64,000 bases of DNA from an uncultured Verrucomicrobiota bacterium (GCA_937127435.1 CAKZLZ010000111.1:1-64000), one strand, 5' to 3'. Positions 32,147 through 42,156 are shown, counted from the first letter of the stretch. Made by a program: numbers and translations. Notes: a model not told the origin generated them from the sequence alone.

Positions 32147-34377
32147 GGAAGGTCGGTGAATATTTTGGGTTGTATGCTGAAGGTACGAACTTTTCCGTCC
32201 ACTGAAATTTCATATTCTCCGTCAGGAAGCGGAAGCATAAATCCGGAATGAGGATAAACCGTAAAGGTCATACCGTAAAAATTTGCGCGATGTGCTTTCC
32301 CATCCATGTGAGGGGGAATTCGCAAAATACCCGGTTGGGTGTCACCCCCCGCTTCAAAGGGAATAGCTTGGCTGTGCAGAAAATTTCCTTTGGCATTCTG
32401 TAATTCCAAATACAGAAAATGCAGAGGGGAGGCCGCTGCTTCGTTGACGGCCCAGCTGACTTTTCCGGCGGGAGTTGATTGAGCTTGGTCCAATGTCAGA
32501 TCTACGTTGCCTTCCTTTTTAACCGTGGTGGCGTTTCTAATTTGCCAGTGCAATTGAACTTGTTCTTCGGGGCGGGCTTCGCGGGCAAACACAAACAGCT
32601 CCGCGGCAAAAGTTCCGCCGACGGGCACCACGACATCTTCTTCTGTTCCCAGAGCGACGATGGGAGGAGACATTAAATTCATCGCGGTGTAGGCTGCAAG
32701 TTTGGGTTCTCTGTTTTTAGAGAGGATGCCATGGTTGTGGGGGTGGCCGTCCCGAACGTAATCGGACCAGGTCCAAAGTGAAATCCCGGCAAGCTCATCT
32801 GCGCGGGAAAAAATATACTGTAGACCGAACCGGGTCATTTTATCCTGATAGGTTTCCGTGCCACGGAGCTTGTCGTTAAATCCTCCGCCCAGTTTTCCGG
32901 GATTGGCCATGCCGCCCAATTCTGCAACCCAGACCGCATGACCATTTGAGTTTTCCAGGTTTTTATCTATGCCCTCCCGAAGTTTATAAACCGATCGTGA
33001 GTGATACCATCCGTAGTGAAGATTCCTGGCGGCGAAGTCGGTAATGCGGTTGATGCCGAAATCATGATGACTGGCGATAACCGCGGCCACCCCGCGGTCG
33101 GGATCCAGAGTGAGAATATGCTCGCGGGCTTTGATGATGTACGGATGGGCGTTTCCAATTTCATTGAGTACCCCCCATCCAAACAGGGAGGGATGGTTGC
33201 GATGGCGAAGGATCATTTCATTGAGTTGCGGTTCAATCCAGTTGTCCCACACCTCCGGCATTAATAATTTATTGGGATTGTTTTGCCAGACGGGAATTTC
33301 GGTAAACAGTAACAGACCCATTTCATCAGCTAGATTAAACAGATCCGGGTGATGCGGATAATGTCCGGTACGCAGGGCATTGGCCCCGTAAAGATTTTTC
33401 ATCATTTCCAAATCTGTACGCCGCTGTTCGGAAGTGAGAATGGAGGCGGCCCCGGGAAAAAATTCATGTTGGCCGAAACCCTGAAGCCAGATCGCGTTTC
33501 CATTGAGAAACAATTTTCCTTCCTTCCATTCTATCTCCCGAAATCCCACGGGGAAGCGGACCCGGTGCTTTCCCCAGGAGAGTTCAAGTTGATACAGATG
33601 GGGCTGATCGGGCGACCAGAGTTTGGGTGCGTTTACCGTCAGAGGGAGATCAATATTCAGCCCATCTGCTTTGGTGGAGCTGACGATTTGTTCCCCGTCC
33701 CATAATTTTATATTCAGGGGCGTATCCTGTTTCCCTTTGGCTTCTGCCTGGATGTGAAGTTGCCAAAGACCCTGTGGGTCCCGGTAGGTTCTGACAAAAA
33801 TATTTTCCGGGCGGTTCGCGGGGCGTTGCAGCAAATAAACTTCACGATCGATGCCCCCGTATACTTCCCAGCCGGGTCTGCGTTTGGGGATGGTTTGACC
33901 GTTCAGGCGGTTATCGACTCGGACCAGGATTTCGATTTCTTTGGTTTCGGGCGGGAGCTCCGGAAGGTCCATGAGGAAGGGCGTGTAGCCTCCCCGGTGA
34001 ACGCCCAGGTACTCTCCATTCACAAAAACATCGGCGATATATTTTACGCCTAAAAAGCAAAGTTGAAGTTCCTGATCTCGGTTCGGCTTTGGCAGGGGAA
34101 GGGTGCTGCGAAACCACCCGGCCTGTTCGGGAACGGGGGGGGGGATTTCACCCGGGGCTTTGTCCCAGATGCCCGGGACAGTGACCGTGGGCCAGTGGCT
34201 CCGGAATTCAGTAAATTCCGGCGTGGACCAATCCACTTCCTCATTCGCGGTTTCCGCCAGGAATTGCCACTCGCTGAGGAGGGTGGCCTGATCCACGGCG
34301 AGATCATGCAGGGGAAAGGCTGCGTTGAGCAGAGGGGAAAGACTGAGGATGGAAAGGAGAAACAGGCGGCAGAACAT
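32134..34377 (-). CDS. Glycoside hydrolase family 2 protein (beta-glucuronidase/galactosidase-like)
   Basis: 747 residues with a signal peptide ('LFLLSILSLSPLLNA'). The N-terminal jelly roll contains 'VKYIADVFVNGEYLGVHRGG', followed by an immunoglobulin-like domain and a TIM barrel. In the barrel 'NGNAIWLQGFGQHE', 'ALRTGHYPHHPDLFNLADEM' and 'LFGWGVLNEIGN' (acid/base Glu of NE) are seen. The nucleophile is likely the Glu in 'VWVAELGG'. A C-terminal beta domain ends it. Acts outside the cytoplasm on beta-linked sugars; family 2 specificity cannot be read here. First gene of the operon with two GT-C-like proteins. Confidence 0.88.
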   Translation of the reverse strand: MFCRLFLLSILSLSPLLNAAFPLHDLAVDQATLLSEWQFLAETANEEVDWSTPEFTEFRSHWPTVTVPGIWDKAPGEIPPPVPEQAGWFRSTLPLPKPNRDQELQLCFLGVKYIADVFVNGEYLGVHRGGYTPFLMDLPELPPETKEIEILVRVDNRLNGQTIPKRRPGWEVYGGIDREVYLLQRPANRPENIFVRTYRDPQGLWQLHIQAEAKGKQDTPLNIKLWDGEQIVSSTKADGLNIDLPLTVNAPKLWSPDQPHLYQLELSWGKHRVRFPVGFREIEWKEGKLFLNGNAIWLQGFGQHEFFPGAASILTSEQRRTDLEMMKNLYGANALRTGHYPHHPDLFNLADEMGLLLFTEIPVWQNNPNKLLMPEVWDNWIEPQLNEMILRHRNHPSLFGWGVLNEIGNAHPYIIKAREHILTLDPDRGVAAVIASHHDFGINRITDFAARNLHYGWYHSRSVYKLREGIDKNLENSNGHAVWVAELGGMANPGKLGGGFNDKLRGTETYQDKMTRFGLQYIFSRADELAGISLWTWSDYVRDGHPHNHGILSKNREPKLAAYTAMNLMSPPIVALGTEEDVVVPVGGTFAAELFVFAREARPEEQVQLHWQIRNATTVKKEGNVDLTLDQAQSTPAGKVSWAVNEAAASPLHFLYLELQNAKGNFLHSQAIPFEAGGDTQPGILRIPPHMDGKAHRANFYGMTFTVYPHSGFMLPLPDGEYEISVDGKVRTFSIQPKIFTDLPWEK

Positions 34378-34432
34378 GGAGATTCCCTACCACACCTTTC
34401 GGGATAGAGGGAGAAGAAATCAGATCTCCGGA

Positions 34433-35359
34433 TTAAAAGAGGTAGCGGATCCCGGCTTGTAGAGAATAGGATTCCCAGATGGCTTCATTCAAATCGATAT
34501 CCCCCTCGGGGTCGGTTTGGGTTCCGGAATTTGATTCAAAGCTGGTCTGATTAAATTCCAGCAGGAGGCGCCACTGATCGGAAAAATTATACAAATATTG
34601 AAGATCGAATGACCAGCCCATGCCATCGGCTTCATTTTCGAAATCCAAATCCCGCAGGTTCCAGTACAACTCGGCGTAGTATTCAAAATAATGAAGGCGG
34701 GCTGCGGTTCGGAATTCGCTCTGTTTACCGAAGGGAAGGCGGAGTTCCACCCCAATATGCGGACCATACCAGGTTGCATCATAGGTACTGTTTAAACCGT
34801 CAAAAGCACCGAGATCACCATCATTGGGACCGAGACCTGTGCTTTCACCGTCTAAAATGGCTTCCAGGTCGGGACGGTCAATTTCCTGCACGCCGTTGCT
34901 GTCTTCATGGTATTGGGCGGCATACTGAAATCCGATCAGGGGCAGGAGGGTTGCGCCCTGATCGGAAAGAGGAATGATGTAAGCCGCTTCAATATTGAAA
35001 TCAAAGGTACTCCCTTCGGTATCGGCGGTGGAGCGGGAAAATTCCCCCTGGCGGTCGTCATAGATATAATCAGAATCCCGGTTGGCGCCATCGATCATCG
35101 TCCCGAAGGACAGGGCGGAGCGGATGGCCCAATTGGGATATTGCAACTCGCCTTCAATTTGTAATTCGACAATTTCAAGGTCGGTCCACTCGAGGTCTGA
35201 TATAATGTTGGGCCCTTCTTCCCCGCCGCTGATGGTCCATTGGTTCGTATCGTTCCGGTACCCAAGGTCGATACCGCCTTCGATTTCTACAGCAGAGGTT
35301 CTACAGAAGGCTAACAGCAGGGTGATGGACAGAAAGGTAGTGTAGAGTCGGGTTGTCAT
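34433..35359 (-). CDS. Outer-membrane beta-barrel protein
   Basis: 308 residues: signal peptide 'FLSITLLLAFCRTSAVEIEG', then alternating amphipathic strands with aromatic girdles, acidic loops ('YIYDDRQGEFSRSTAD') and a C-terminal strand ending in 'AGIRYLF', the terminal Phe of barrel proteins recognised by Bam. The overall pattern resembles omptin-like/Protochlamydia-type barrel proteins of the PVC group, but no catalytic motif is assigned. 55 bp upstream of the GH2 gene on the same strand, so possibly co-transcribed. Confidence 0.8.
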   Translation of the reverse strand: MTTRLYTTFLSITLLLAFCRTSAVEIEGGIDLGYRNDTNQWTISGGEEGPNIISDLEWTDLEIVELQIEGELQYPNWAIRSALSFGTMIDGANRDSDYIYDDRQGEFSRSTADTEGSTFDFNIEAAYIIPLSDQGATLLPLIGFQYAAQYHEDSNGVQEIDRPDLEAILDGESTGLGPNDGDLGAFDGLNSTYDATWYGPHIGVELRLPFGKQSEFRTAARLHYFEYYAELYWNLRDLDFENEADGMGWSFDLQYLYNFSDQWRLLLEFNQTSFESNSGTQTDPEGDIDLNEAIWESYSLQAGIRYLF

Positions 35360-35568
35360 GGGGGTGTCCTTTGGGATGGGAATGAATAATTGTGTCAGGG
35401 CTGAGTGACAGGATCAATTAAAAAAGAGCTACAATATAGGCCTGTCCTATCGGATGTTTCATGTGGTTTATACCGGAGCTTTATGACCGCCCTGACCCTG
35501 TTTATGCGGAAAGATGATTGAAAGGAGGGGATAGTTTGCACCTTGCCAATCCCGATTTTTGATCATAA
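35360..35568. promoter_or_regulatory. Divergent control region, barrel gene / polyamine operon
   Basis: 209 bp between head-to-head genes. It contains AT-rich patches ('caattaaaaaagagctacaatatagg'), where 'tacaat' could be a -10. No known operator or riboswitch recognised. Confidence 0.45.
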
Positions 35569-36777
35569 ATGACAGGTATGAAAAATATTCTCATCATTGG
35601 TGCCGGCGGAGTCGGAAGAGTTGTTGCCCACAAATGCGCCCAGGTTCCGGAGGTGTTTGAAACCATTACTTTGGCCAGCCGGACGAAGTCCAAATGCGAT
35701 CAGATTGCATCTGAAATTGATCGTCCGATCCGGACCGCGGCCGTGGATGCGGATAACGTGGCTGAAACCGTCGCCCTGATCAAAGAATGTGGTGCGGAAA
35801 TGCTGTTGAATGTGGCCTTGCCGTATCAGGATCTCACTTTGATGGAGGCTTGTTTGGAGGCGGGGATTCACTATTTGGACACCGCCAACTATGAACCCAA
35901 AGACGAGGCCCGTTTTTCCTACGAATATCAATGGCCCTACCAGGAACGCTTCAAAGAAAAGGGGTTGATGGCGCTTTTGGGAAGTGGATTCGATCCGGGG
36001 GTGACCAATGTTTTTTGTGCGCATGCGGTAAAGCATCTTTTTGATGAAATCCATTACGTGGATATTCTCGACTGTAACGCCGGAGATCACGGACTTCCTT
36101 TTGCCACCAATTTTAATCCGGAAATCAACATCCGCGAAATTACCGCCAACGGCCGGTATTGGGAAGCGGGAGAATGGAAGGAAACCAAACCGTTGGAAGT
36201 TCACCGTCCCTATGAATTTCCGGTGGTGGGCGAAAAAGAAATTTATTTGTTATACCATGAAGAAATGGAGTCGCTGTGCCGCAATTTGCCCGGACTGAAA
36301 CGAATCCGCTTTTGGATGACTTTCGGTGCGTCGTATATCAATCATTTGAATGTTTTGCAGAATGTGGGGATGACCTCCATTGAACCCATCACCATTCAGG
36401 GGGTGGAAATTGCTCCTATCGAATTTCTGAAATCTGTATTGCCGGATCCGGCTTCATTGGGACCGTTAACCAAAGGCAAAACCGTGATTGGCAATGTGAT
36501 TGAAGGTGTGAAGGACGGCAAAAAGCGCAAGGTGTATGTGTACAATGTTTGTGACCACGAAGAATGTTATGCAGAAGTGAAGTCTCAGGCGATTTCCTAC
36601 ACGACCGGGGTCCCGGCAATGATCGGCGCCAAATTAATGATGAACGGTGACTGGTTGAAACCCGGTGTTTGGAACATGGAGCAACTCGATCCCGACCCCT
36701 TTATGGCCGGACTGAATCAGCATGGTCTGCCCTGGCAGGTTGTGGAGTTGGATCCGGATTCTCCACCGGTCTATTAG
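35569..36777 (+). CDS. Carboxynorspermidine/carboxyspermidine dehydrogenase
   Basis: 402 residues of the saccharopine dehydrogenase-like family. NADPH-dependently condenses aspartate semialdehyde with a diamine (diaminopropane or putrescine). 'NILIIGAGGVGRVVAHKCAQ' is the Rossmann start; 'GSGFDPGVTNVFCAHAV' and 'HGLPFATNFNPEINIREI' are diagnostic for CANSDH/CASDH versus other members. ATG 35578 ('MKNILIIG') may be the true start. First gene of a three-gene polyamine unit; its substrate aspartate semialdehyde is made by Asd (7510-8613). Confidence 0.92.
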   Translation: MTGMKNILIIGAGGVGRVVAHKCAQVPEVFETITLASRTKSKCDQIASEIDRPIRTAAVDADNVAETVALIKECGAEMLLNVALPYQDLTLMEACLEAGIHYLDTANYEPKDEARFSYEYQWPYQERFKEKGLMALLGSGFDPGVTNVFCAHAVKHLFDEIHYVDILDCNAGDHGLPFATNFNPEINIREITANGRYWEAGEWKETKPLEVHRPYEFPVVGEKEIYLLYHEEMESLCRNLPGLKRIRFWMTFGASYINHLNVLQNVGMTSIEPITIQGVEIAPIEFLKSVLPDPASLGPLTKGKTVIGNVIEGVKDGKKRKVYVYNVCDHEECYAEVKSQAISYTTGVPAMIGAKLMMNGDWLKPGVWNMEQLDPDPFMAGLNQHGLPWQVVELDPDSPPVY

Positions 36778-36876
36778 CGGGAAGAGGGTAGACGTCTGAT
36801 ATTGTAATTTCTGTTGTTTTCTCCCTATCCCTTATTCCCCAAATTCAAAATTAAAATTTCAGAGTAAAGAACCCAT

Positions 36877-38793
36877 ATGACCCAACCATCTTCCCCTGCC
36901 TGGACTGCGTCCGATTCCGCCGAACTCTATGATCTCCCCCGCTGGGGTGCTCCCTATTACCGCGTGTCGGATTGCGGGGAAGTGGAAGTGAATCTCGGGG
37001 ATGAAAAAGTGGCTTCCTGGCATAAGATGGGTGAGATGATGGGGGAACTGGAAGAGCGCGGAATTGAAGCGCCGGTGATGTTGCGCTTTGGAAATATTCT
37101 GGAACACCGGTTGCGGCTGCTGAATGAGTCGTTTCGAAAAGTGATCCAATCGGCAGGGTACCAGGGAGAATTTAAAGGGGTTTTTCCGATCAAGGTCAAT
37201 CAGCAGCAACAGGTGATTGAGCAGATTTGTGAATATGGAAAACAGTTTCATCACGGGCTGGAGGCGGGGAGTAAACCGGAGCTGATTGCCGCGTTGAGTT
37301 ACATGCACGATCCGGAGGCCTGGATCATTTGCAACGGCTACAAAGATCAGGAATTTATCGACCTCGCCCTCTATGCGGTGCAGATGGGTTTACAGGTCAT
37401 GTTGGTGGTGGAGACGGTGGGGGAAGTGCCGCTTATTTTGGAACGGGCGGCGGCGATCGGGGTCAAACCCCGCTTGGGAGTCCGTATGAAATTGTCCACA
37501 CCCGGAAGCGGAAAGTGGGTGAATTCGGGCGGGGACAATTCGGTGTTTGGCCTGAATGCGGAACAGGTGATTCAGGTGGTGGATTTCCTGAAAGAAAAAG
37601 ACATGCTGTCTTGTTTGGAGTTGCTCCATTATCACTTGGGTTCACAGATTCCGAATATCCGAACCATACGTACAGGGGTGTCTGAAGCCACCCGGGTTTA
37701 TGTGGATCTGGTTCGGGAAGGGGCTCAAATGGGTTATCTGGATATGGGGGGCGGATTGGCGGTCGACTATGACGGCAGTCAGTCCAACACCACCAGCAGC
37801 CGGAACTATGCGGTGGAAGAATACTGTGCGGACGTGGTGGAGTCGGTGATGGAAATTTGCGACAAATCCAAAGTGCCGCATCCCACTTTAATTACCGAAT
37901 CCGGCCGGGCGACGGTGGCACATTACGGGGTATTGGTGTTTAATATTCTCGAAGTTTCCGGGGCGCCGACCAAGCTGGAGATTCCCGAGCTTCCCGATAG
38001 TATCCCGAATGAATTAAAATATCTTTCGGAAATTCCCAATCAGATCAAGCCCGTCAATTTGCAGGAATGTCTCAACGATGCGGTTTATTACCGGGATGAA
38101 ATCCGGAATCGTTTTGCGCTGGGATTGGTTTCCTTGCGTGAACGTTCTTTGGCCGAACGCTGCTTTGCGGTGATCTTGCGGAAGATTGAAAAAGCCACCA
38201 AAGATATGGAGCGGATTCCGGACAGCCTGGAAGAAATCTCTGCGGCGCGTCCGGATATCTATTATGGGAATTTCAGTTTGTTCCAGTCCTTGCCGGACAA
38301 CTGGGCAATCGATCAGCTGTTTCCCATCATGCCGATTCACCGTTTGGATGAGCAACCGTTGCATGAAGGAATCTTTGCCGACATTACCTGTGATTGTGAC
38401 GGTAAAATTGATCACTTTATAGATGACTCCGGATCTAAAAATGCTTTGCCGTTACATGATCTTAAAGCGGATGAAACCTATAATATCGGCGTCTTTCTGG
38501 TGGGAGCCTATCAGGAGACTCTGGGGGATTTACACAATCTGTTTGGGGACACCAATGTGGTGAGTGTGGAAATTGACGAAGAAGGACACCGCGTCTATGG
38601 ACATGAAGTACAGGGCGATACGGTGGCGGACGTGTTGAGCTATGTGGAGTATGACCCCAAAGAAATGACCATGAATTTCCGTAGCTTGGCCGAGCGGGCG
38701 GTTCGGAATAATCGCATCTCCGCCCCGCAACGAAAAATTATCATGCAGGCCTTTACCGAAGGCATGCAGGGTTACACCTACTTTGAAAATTAA
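36877..38793 (+). CDS. speA: Biosynthetic arginine decarboxylase
   Basis: 638 residues, the usual length of PLP-dependent SpeA (fold III, alanine-racemase-like). PLP Lys in 'GVFPIKVNQQQQVIEQI'; 'GLEAGSKPEL', 'LGVRMKLSTPGSGKW', and 'GGGLAVDYDGS' bind cofactor or substrate; 'DITCDCDGKID' carries the conserved Cys-Asp of the active site. Makes agmatine, which is converted to putrescine by enzymes not in this window. Its TAA overlaps the next ATG by one base (TAATG). Confidence 0.96.
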   Translation: MTQPSSPAWTASDSAELYDLPRWGAPYYRVSDCGEVEVNLGDEKVASWHKMGEMMGELEERGIEAPVMLRFGNILEHRLRLLNESFRKVIQSAGYQGEFKGVFPIKVNQQQQVIEQICEYGKQFHHGLEAGSKPELIAALSYMHDPEAWIICNGYKDQEFIDLALYAVQMGLQVMLVVETVGEVPLILERAAAIGVKPRLGVRMKLSTPGSGKWVNSGGDNSVFGLNAEQVIQVVDFLKEKDMLSCLELLHYHLGSQIPNIRTIRTGVSEATRVYVDLVREGAQMGYLDMGGGLAVDYDGSQSNTTSSRNYAVEEYCADVVESVMEICDKSKVPHPTLITESGRATVAHYGVLVFNILEVSGAPTKLEIPELPDSIPNELKYLSEIPNQIKPVNLQECLNDAVYYRDEIRNRFALGLVSLRERSLAERCFAVILRKIEKATKDMERIPDSLEEISAARPDIYYGNFSLFQSLPDNWAIDQLFPIMPIHRLDEQPLHEGIFADITCDCDGKIDHFIDDSGSKNALPLHDLKADETYNIGVFLVGAYQETLGDLHNLFGDTNVVSVEIDEEGHRVYGHEVQGDTVADVLSYVEYDPKEMTMNFRSLAERAVRNNRISAPQRKIIMQAFTEGMQGYTYFEN

Positions 38794-39938
38794 TGTCTAA
38801 CTCTCTGCCCTTCGATGTATTAAGCGTTCCGTCTCCCTGTTTTGTGGTGGACGGAAATCAGTTATGTGAAAACGGGAAAATTTTGGATGAGGTCCGGAAA
38901 GCATCGGGTGCCAAAATTATTCTCGCATTGAAGGCTTTCGCCATGCACCCGGCCTTTCCGCTATTGCGGCCTTACCTGAACGGGACGACCGCCAGTTCGC
39001 TGAATGAAGCCCTGTTGGGGAAACTCGAATTCGGCGGAGAGGTTCATACCTATGCGGTGGCTTATTCGGATGCGGACTTTTCCCGTTTGCAGAAAATTTC
39101 CGGTCACATCAGTTTTAATTCCCTGGCGCAGTGGCAACATTTTAAAGCGGAAGCTCAATTGCGGCCGGAGGTGAAATACGGCCTGCGTATCAATCCGCAA
39201 TACAGTGAAGTGGAAGTGGCCTTGTACAATCCCTGTATTGCCGGTTCGCGTTTCGGCATGACGGCGGATGATTTGGCCGGCGCGGATTTAACCGGAATCA
39301 CCGGACTGCATTCCCACACGCTTTGTGAGCAGGGGAGTGATACCCTGGCGCGAACAGTTGAAAAAATCGAAGAGAAATTCGGCGCGCTGTTACACAAAAT
39401 GGAATGGCTGAATTTGGGGGGCGGACATCATATTACCAAACCCGATTACGATCGGGAGTTGTTGGTGGAAACCGTGAAACATCTTCGGGAAACCTACGAC
39501 TTGGAAATCATTCTTGAACCGGGCGAAGCCAATGCGGTGGATGCGGGTTGGCTGGTGACTGAAGTGTTGGATGTGTTTGAAAGTCAGGGTGTCCAACATG
39601 CCATTTTGGATTCATCAGCCACGGCCCATATGCCGGATGTATTGGAGATGCCTTACCGTCCACATGTACTGGGAAGCGGAGAGGCGGATGAAAAAGAGTT
39701 TTCCTATAAACTGGGTGGCATCACTTGTTTGGCGGGAGACCGGATTGGAGACTACAGTTTTGATCAGCCACTCAAGCGGGGCGACCGGCTGGTGTTCACC
39801 GACATGGCGATTTACAGCATGGTCAAAACCAGTCACTTCAACGGGGTGGCGCATCCGGCAATTGCATTGTGGGACGGGGAGCAGGTGAAGGTGACCCGGG
39901 AGTTTGGTTACGCGGATTTCCGGAACCGCTTGGGGTAA
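38793..39938 (+). CDS. nspC: Carboxynorspermidine decarboxylase
   Basis: 381 residues, PLP-dependent fold III decarboxylase. PLP Lys in 'IILALKAFAMHPAFPLL'; 'ASSLNEALLGKLEFGGEVHT', 'GLRINPQYSEV', 'LHSHTLCEQGSD' and 'LNLGGGHHITKPDYD' are characteristic of NspC. Removes the carboxyl of carboxyspermidine or carboxynorspermidine to give the free triamine. Translation is coupled to speA. With the dehydrogenase it makes spermidine without S-adenosylmethionine decarboxylase. Confidence 0.95.
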   Translation: MSNSLPFDVLSVPSPCFVVDGNQLCENGKILDEVRKASGAKIILALKAFAMHPAFPLLRPYLNGTTASSLNEALLGKLEFGGEVHTYAVAYSDADFSRLQKISGHISFNSLAQWQHFKAEAQLRPEVKYGLRINPQYSEVEVALYNPCIAGSRFGMTADDLAGADLTGITGLHSHTLCEQGSDTLARTVEKIEEKFGALLHKMEWLNLGGGHHITKPDYDRELLVETVKHLRETYDLEIILEPGEANAVDAGWLVTEVLDVFESQGVQHAILDSSATAHMPDVLEMPYRPHVLGSGEADEKEFSYKLGGITCLAGDRIGDYSFDQPLKRGDRLVFTDMAIYSMVKTSHFNGVAHPAIALWDGEQVKVTREFGYADFRNRLG

Positions 39939-39949
39939 ATTATTATGGA

Positions 39950-40101
39950 GCGGGGGCGCCCCCGCCACCTTGATGTTTGAGACAGGGAAGTTGTGGGGGC
40001 GGGGGCTCCCCCGGTCAGGTCTGACTGGATCGGGGACTTTCCTGTCCCCTCGAAAAGATTTCGGGTGATGGAAATGGTGCAATATAGGACTTCAAGTCCT
40101 G
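39950..40101. repeat. Cluster of GC-rich hairpins after the polyamine operon
   Basis: In order: 'gcgggggcgcccccgc' (39950-39965, perfect palindrome), 'gcgggggctcccccg' (near 40000), 'ggggactttcctgtcccc' (40033-40050) and 'aggacttcaagtcct' (near 40087). Together they lie between nspC and a convergent PEP-CTERM gene and could stop transcription from both sides. The remainder of the 280-bp gap shows no gene. Confidence 0.8.
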
Positions 40102-40218
40102 AATTACACCCCTACGGTTTAAACATGTACATTGTGGTACACAGTTGGAGCATGAGTTGATTCTCTTCGTGTCCAAACATCCCGAGGGTAAGTGCTTTAC
40201 CGGGATGGTGCAGAAGAA

Positions 40219-41124
40219 TCATGATCGCTTTCGGAACACCAGAATCGCCAGCCCGGCTCCGAGCAATAGTAAAAGGCTGGTAGGTTCGGGGATCAAGATG
40301 AAATCCGAGGCGTCGGTGGTGAAGTACACTTCATCCACGAAGACGCTATCTCCGGCCGCCAGATTGTTCATATTCAGCCGTAAATCACTCGGCCCAGCCG
40401 TGGCCGTGTTCTCAAGAAATCCGATGCCGAATCCCGTTGCGGTAAGGTCTCCTGACAGGTTTCCATCAGAAAGATCCGGGTTTACGTACAAATTCCATCG
40501 GGTATAATAAGCGTTACTGAGTGAACCATTCCCTGTCGTATCATTCGTGTATTCAACTACGACCAGATTGGTTCCAGCCATCGGTGTAAAAGTCGTACTC
40601 TGTCCACTGTTTCCTCCACTTTGAAAAGTCACTAAGGAGCCATCATAGATAAAATCATTATCACGGCTGCCGGCGGATGCGAACCCGACCCCGCCACCGG
40701 GAGCACTGTTGAAATCGATCAGGGCACTGAAATAATATTTTCCGCTGCTGTCCAGAACTGTGCTGCTAATGGGCGCCAGGCTTCGTGAAAGTACTTTTCC
40801 GGTTCCGGCGATTCCTGCATCGCGGAATGGTTCCGCCATTCCCGGGGTTCCTCCGGCATAATTGGCATATGACAGTCCACCGGATAGTGACCGGCTGTTC
40901 ACATTGGAGGAAATTCCGGCATCCGAGTCATACCAGTCACCGGTAAAACCGGTGCGGGTTTTATCTATAAACTGCAGAATGGTGTTTTCCTCATAGTTGG
41001 CTCCACTGCCAGTTGCATCTGCAGCAAAACCTTCATAAGCGAGGATATCTGCGGACAAGAGGGATCCTACACTTAGGACGAAGCCAAGAGCTGCGAATGT
41101 TAGACTATAATTTTTGTAGGTCAT
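40219..41124 (-). CDS. PEP-CTERM sorting domain protein
   Basis: 301 residues from the Met before 'TYKNYSL', chosen for 'ggagc' 7 bp upstream; the track start adds 38 non-signal residues. Signal peptide 'LTFAALGFVLSVGSLLSA', then a Gly/Ser/Asn-rich beta body with 'YEGFAADATGSGANYEE' and 'VFVDEVYFTTDASDF'. It ends 'LIPEPTSLLLLLGAGLAIL' plus 'FRKRS', a canonical PEP-CTERM signal. Divergent from an AraC regulator gene, which may control it. Probable surface or extracellular matrix protein. Confidence 0.86.
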   Translation of the reverse strand: MTYKNYSLTFAALGFVLSVGSLLSADILAYEGFAADATGSGANYEENTILQFIDKTRTGFTGDWYDSDAGISSNVNSRSLSGGLSYANYAGGTPGMAEPFRDAGIAGTGKVLSRSLAPISSTVLDSSGKYYFSALIDFNSAPGGGVGFASAGSRDNDFIYDGSLVTFQSGGNSGQSTTFTPMAGTNLVVVEYTNDTTGNGSLSNAYYTRWNLYVNPDLSDGNLSGDLTATGFGIGFLENTATAGPSDLRLNMNNLAAGDSVFVDEVYFTTDASDFILIPEPTSLLLLLGAGLAILVFRKRS

Positions 41125-41277
41125 CAGGCGCTCCACGTTTAAAAAAGGTTTGATGTGATTCATGTAATCGGACTTTCGGGACCTGCGCAATGATTTAGCT
41201 GAATGAATATAACACATAAACGTACAGATCTTTAACATTACTCTTGTGTGAGGTTTCAGCTCTTCTAGGTTCAGGAC

Positions 41278-42156
41278 ATGGAACAGTGCCGTTTATATTC
41301 TTGGGAGTTGGTCACCAAAAGTCTGGTGTGGGCGTACCGGGGGCCCGTCAATCCGCGTTTGCGGAAAACGTATGGACTGCTGGGTTATCCGGGCTTGTGG
41401 TACCTGCACCACGGAGATGTGGCGCTTTCCTGGGAGGGAGGAGAAATGCAGGCGGGGAGAGGAAGTTGGGTGCTGGTGCCACCGAGTCCTTTTGATCAAC
41501 ACTTTTCTGACGATACGGAAATCAGCTCTGTCCGTTTTATTCTCAACGGTTTGAGTAATTCCTGTCTGTTTGCTCTCGAGGGGCCGGTTGTATTGCGGCA
41601 AGTGGATCAGGTCATGGTGCGGAGCTGTGCAGAGTTGACCCGAAACTGCGGAAAGTATTACAAGGGCCGGAACCCCTTGGCACTGCGAATGAATCAGGCC
41701 GATATTTGCGCGCACACGGGAATTGAAATTGCTTTCCTTACTTTCCTCCGGGAATTGTTGAGGATAACGGATTTGAACGGGATTCGGTTACAGCAATTCG
41801 ACTTGCAGGACCCCCGGCTCTCCCGCTGTGTTTCCTATATCAAAAACAACCGCCTGGACCGAAGCTTCACCGAGGCGCAACTGGCAAAAGTGGCGGGGGT
41901 CAGTGTGGGGCATCTCAACCGCTTGTTTCAAAACACTTTCGGCCAGACCTCCCGGGCCTGGTATGAAGACTACCGGTTCAACGAATCTGTCCGCTTGCTG
42001 GAATCCTCCTGTTTGATTAAAGAGGCGGCGTATGCACTGGGTTTCTCCTCACCTCAACATTTTGCCAATTGGTTCCGGAATTTTACCGGGAAAAGTCCGT
42101 CCGAATGGCGGAAGCAACATGCCTGGATGAGTTATTCCGCGGGGACGGAGAGTTGA
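41278..42156 (+). CDS. AraC-family transcriptional regulator
   Basis: 292 residues. The N-terminal cupin sensor (about 1-150) has 'HHGDVALSWEGGEMQAGRGS'; the C-terminal AraC DNA-binding domain has two helix-turn-helix parts: 'EAQLAKVAGVSVGHLNRLFQ' and 'KEAAYALGFSSPQHFANWFR'. Such regulators in this group usually respond to sugars. It is divergently placed from the PEP-CTERM gene (153 bp between starts). Its 3' end overlaps the convergent exporter gene by 25 bp. Confidence 0.92.
   Translation: MEQCRLYSWELVTKSLVWAYRGPVNPRLRKTYGLLGYPGLWYLHHGDVALSWEGGEMQAGRGSWVLVPPSPFDQHFSDDTEISSVRFILNGLSNSCLFALEGPVVLRQVDQVMVRSCAELTRNCGKYYKGRNPLALRMNQADICAHTGIEIAFLTFLRELLRITDLNGIRLQQFDLQDPRLSRCVSYIKNNRLDRSFTEAQLAKVAGVSVGHLNRLFQNTFGQTSRAWYEDYRFNESVRLLESSCLIKEAAYALGFSSPQHFANWFRNFTGKSPSEWRKQHAWMSYSAGTES

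Noticed and set aside
39950-40101. CRISPR or regulatory RNA
   Set aside because: Different short palindromes without a shared repeat; best seen as terminator-like or dispersed hairpins.
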